Part shown: piece after piece, positions 6,133-6,307 of the stretch
How the letters are laid out: each line of letters starts with the position of its first letter
Position numbering within the stretch: position 1 is the first letter of the stretch
Source of the DNA: Sphingobium sp.
GTDB taxonomy: Bacteria; Pseudomonadota; Alphaproteobacteria; Sphingomonadales; Sphingomonadaceae
DNA length: 6,307 nucleotides
Assembly (NCBI GenBank): GCA_030148625.1
Contig: JASBTC010000069.1
Coordinates: 1-6,307, forward strand
Reading direction: 5' to 3'
Made by a program: the position numbers and the translations under genes
The notes under the pieces: generated by a model
Told to the model about the DNA's origin: nothing
Databases searched by the model: none
The model's input: the letters and a program-made list of their open reading frames with translations, nothing else

Positions 6133-6307
6133 TCACGGGATCACGGGCAATTCGACGCGGCTCGGATATTTGGCCGAGCTGTAGATGCGCTGCGTGGCCT
6201 TCACATAGTCAGACTTCTTCGCGGTGAAGATGTTGGGCACGAAGGTCTGTGGATTGCGGTCATACAGCGGGAACCAGCTCGACTGGATCTGCACCATGAT
6301 ACGATGG
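6133..6307 (-). CDS. CocE/NonD-family hydrolase, C-terminal end only
   Basis: The minus-strand frame enters from the right edge and ends with TGA at 6133, giving 57 complete residues. They include IMVQIQSSWFPLYDRNPQTF followed by VPNIFTAKKSDY, then ATQRIY and a tail of YPSRVELPVIP. This is the characteristic last part of the C-terminal beta-sandwich in proteobacterial CocE/NonD hydrolases, so the gene is probably a relative of the one downstream. The catalytic domain is outside the window, so activity and any signal peptide cannot be judged. The two genes lie in tandem on the same strand, 91 bases apart. The tail differs from that of the downstream gene, so they are not a recent duplication at this end. 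Confidence 0.87.
   Translation of the reverse strand, partial: HRIMVQIQSSWFPLYDRNPQTFVPNIFTAKKSDYVKATQRIYSSAKYPSRVELPVIP

Overview
The window is GC-rich (roughly two thirds G+C) and densely coded, with strong GC-driven antisense shadow frames. Protein sequences and layout point to an alphaproteobacterium, most likely a sphingomonad (Sphingomonas/Sphingopyxis/Sphingobium type). That placement is an impression from protein character and from the tandem CocE/NonD hydrolases, not a search result. No tRNA, rRNA, CRISPR array, insertion sequence or phage gene is visible.

Layout. Positions 1-2312 carry three genes on the minus strand, read right to left. They are a dienelactone-hydrolase-family gene (2312 to 1495, broken by a one-base frameshift near 2054/2055), a PhzF-family isomerase-like gene (1463 to 579), and the first 175 codons of a DNA alkylation repair HEAT-repeat protein (525 to the left edge). 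Gaps of 31 and 53 bases suggest one operon. A 90-base gap (2313-2402) separates this set from a divergent plus-strand pair. The pair is a GlxA-type regulator (DJ-1/GATase1-like domain plus AraC helix-turn-helix, 2403-3374) that overlaps by ATGA with a 3-hydroxyisobutyrate-dehydrogenase-family NAD(P) oxidoreductase (3371-4225). A compact hairpin at 4242-4267 sits where this pair meets a convergent minus-strand gene for a secreted CocE/NonD (S15-type) hydrolase (6041 to 4254). Upstream of it, entering from the right edge, is the C-terminal end of a second CocE/NonD hydrolase (6307 to 6133). A perfect 12-bp inverted repeat lies between the two.

How it may work together (inference). The AraC/GlxA gene and the divergent hydrolase-PhzF-repair genes share one short control region, so the regulator probably controls that operon, its own dehydrogenase partner, or both. 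A hydrolase, an isomerase-like protein and a beta-hydroxyacid-type dehydrogenase would suit a small catabolic or detoxification route for a carbonyl or lactone compound. The substrate cannot be read from the sequence. The two CocE/NonD hydrolases form a separate unit, probably acting outside the cytoplasm on esters or amides.

No clearly new system is evident. The observations most worth checking are the frameshifted hydrolase and its shared regulatory gap with the GlxA-type regulator.
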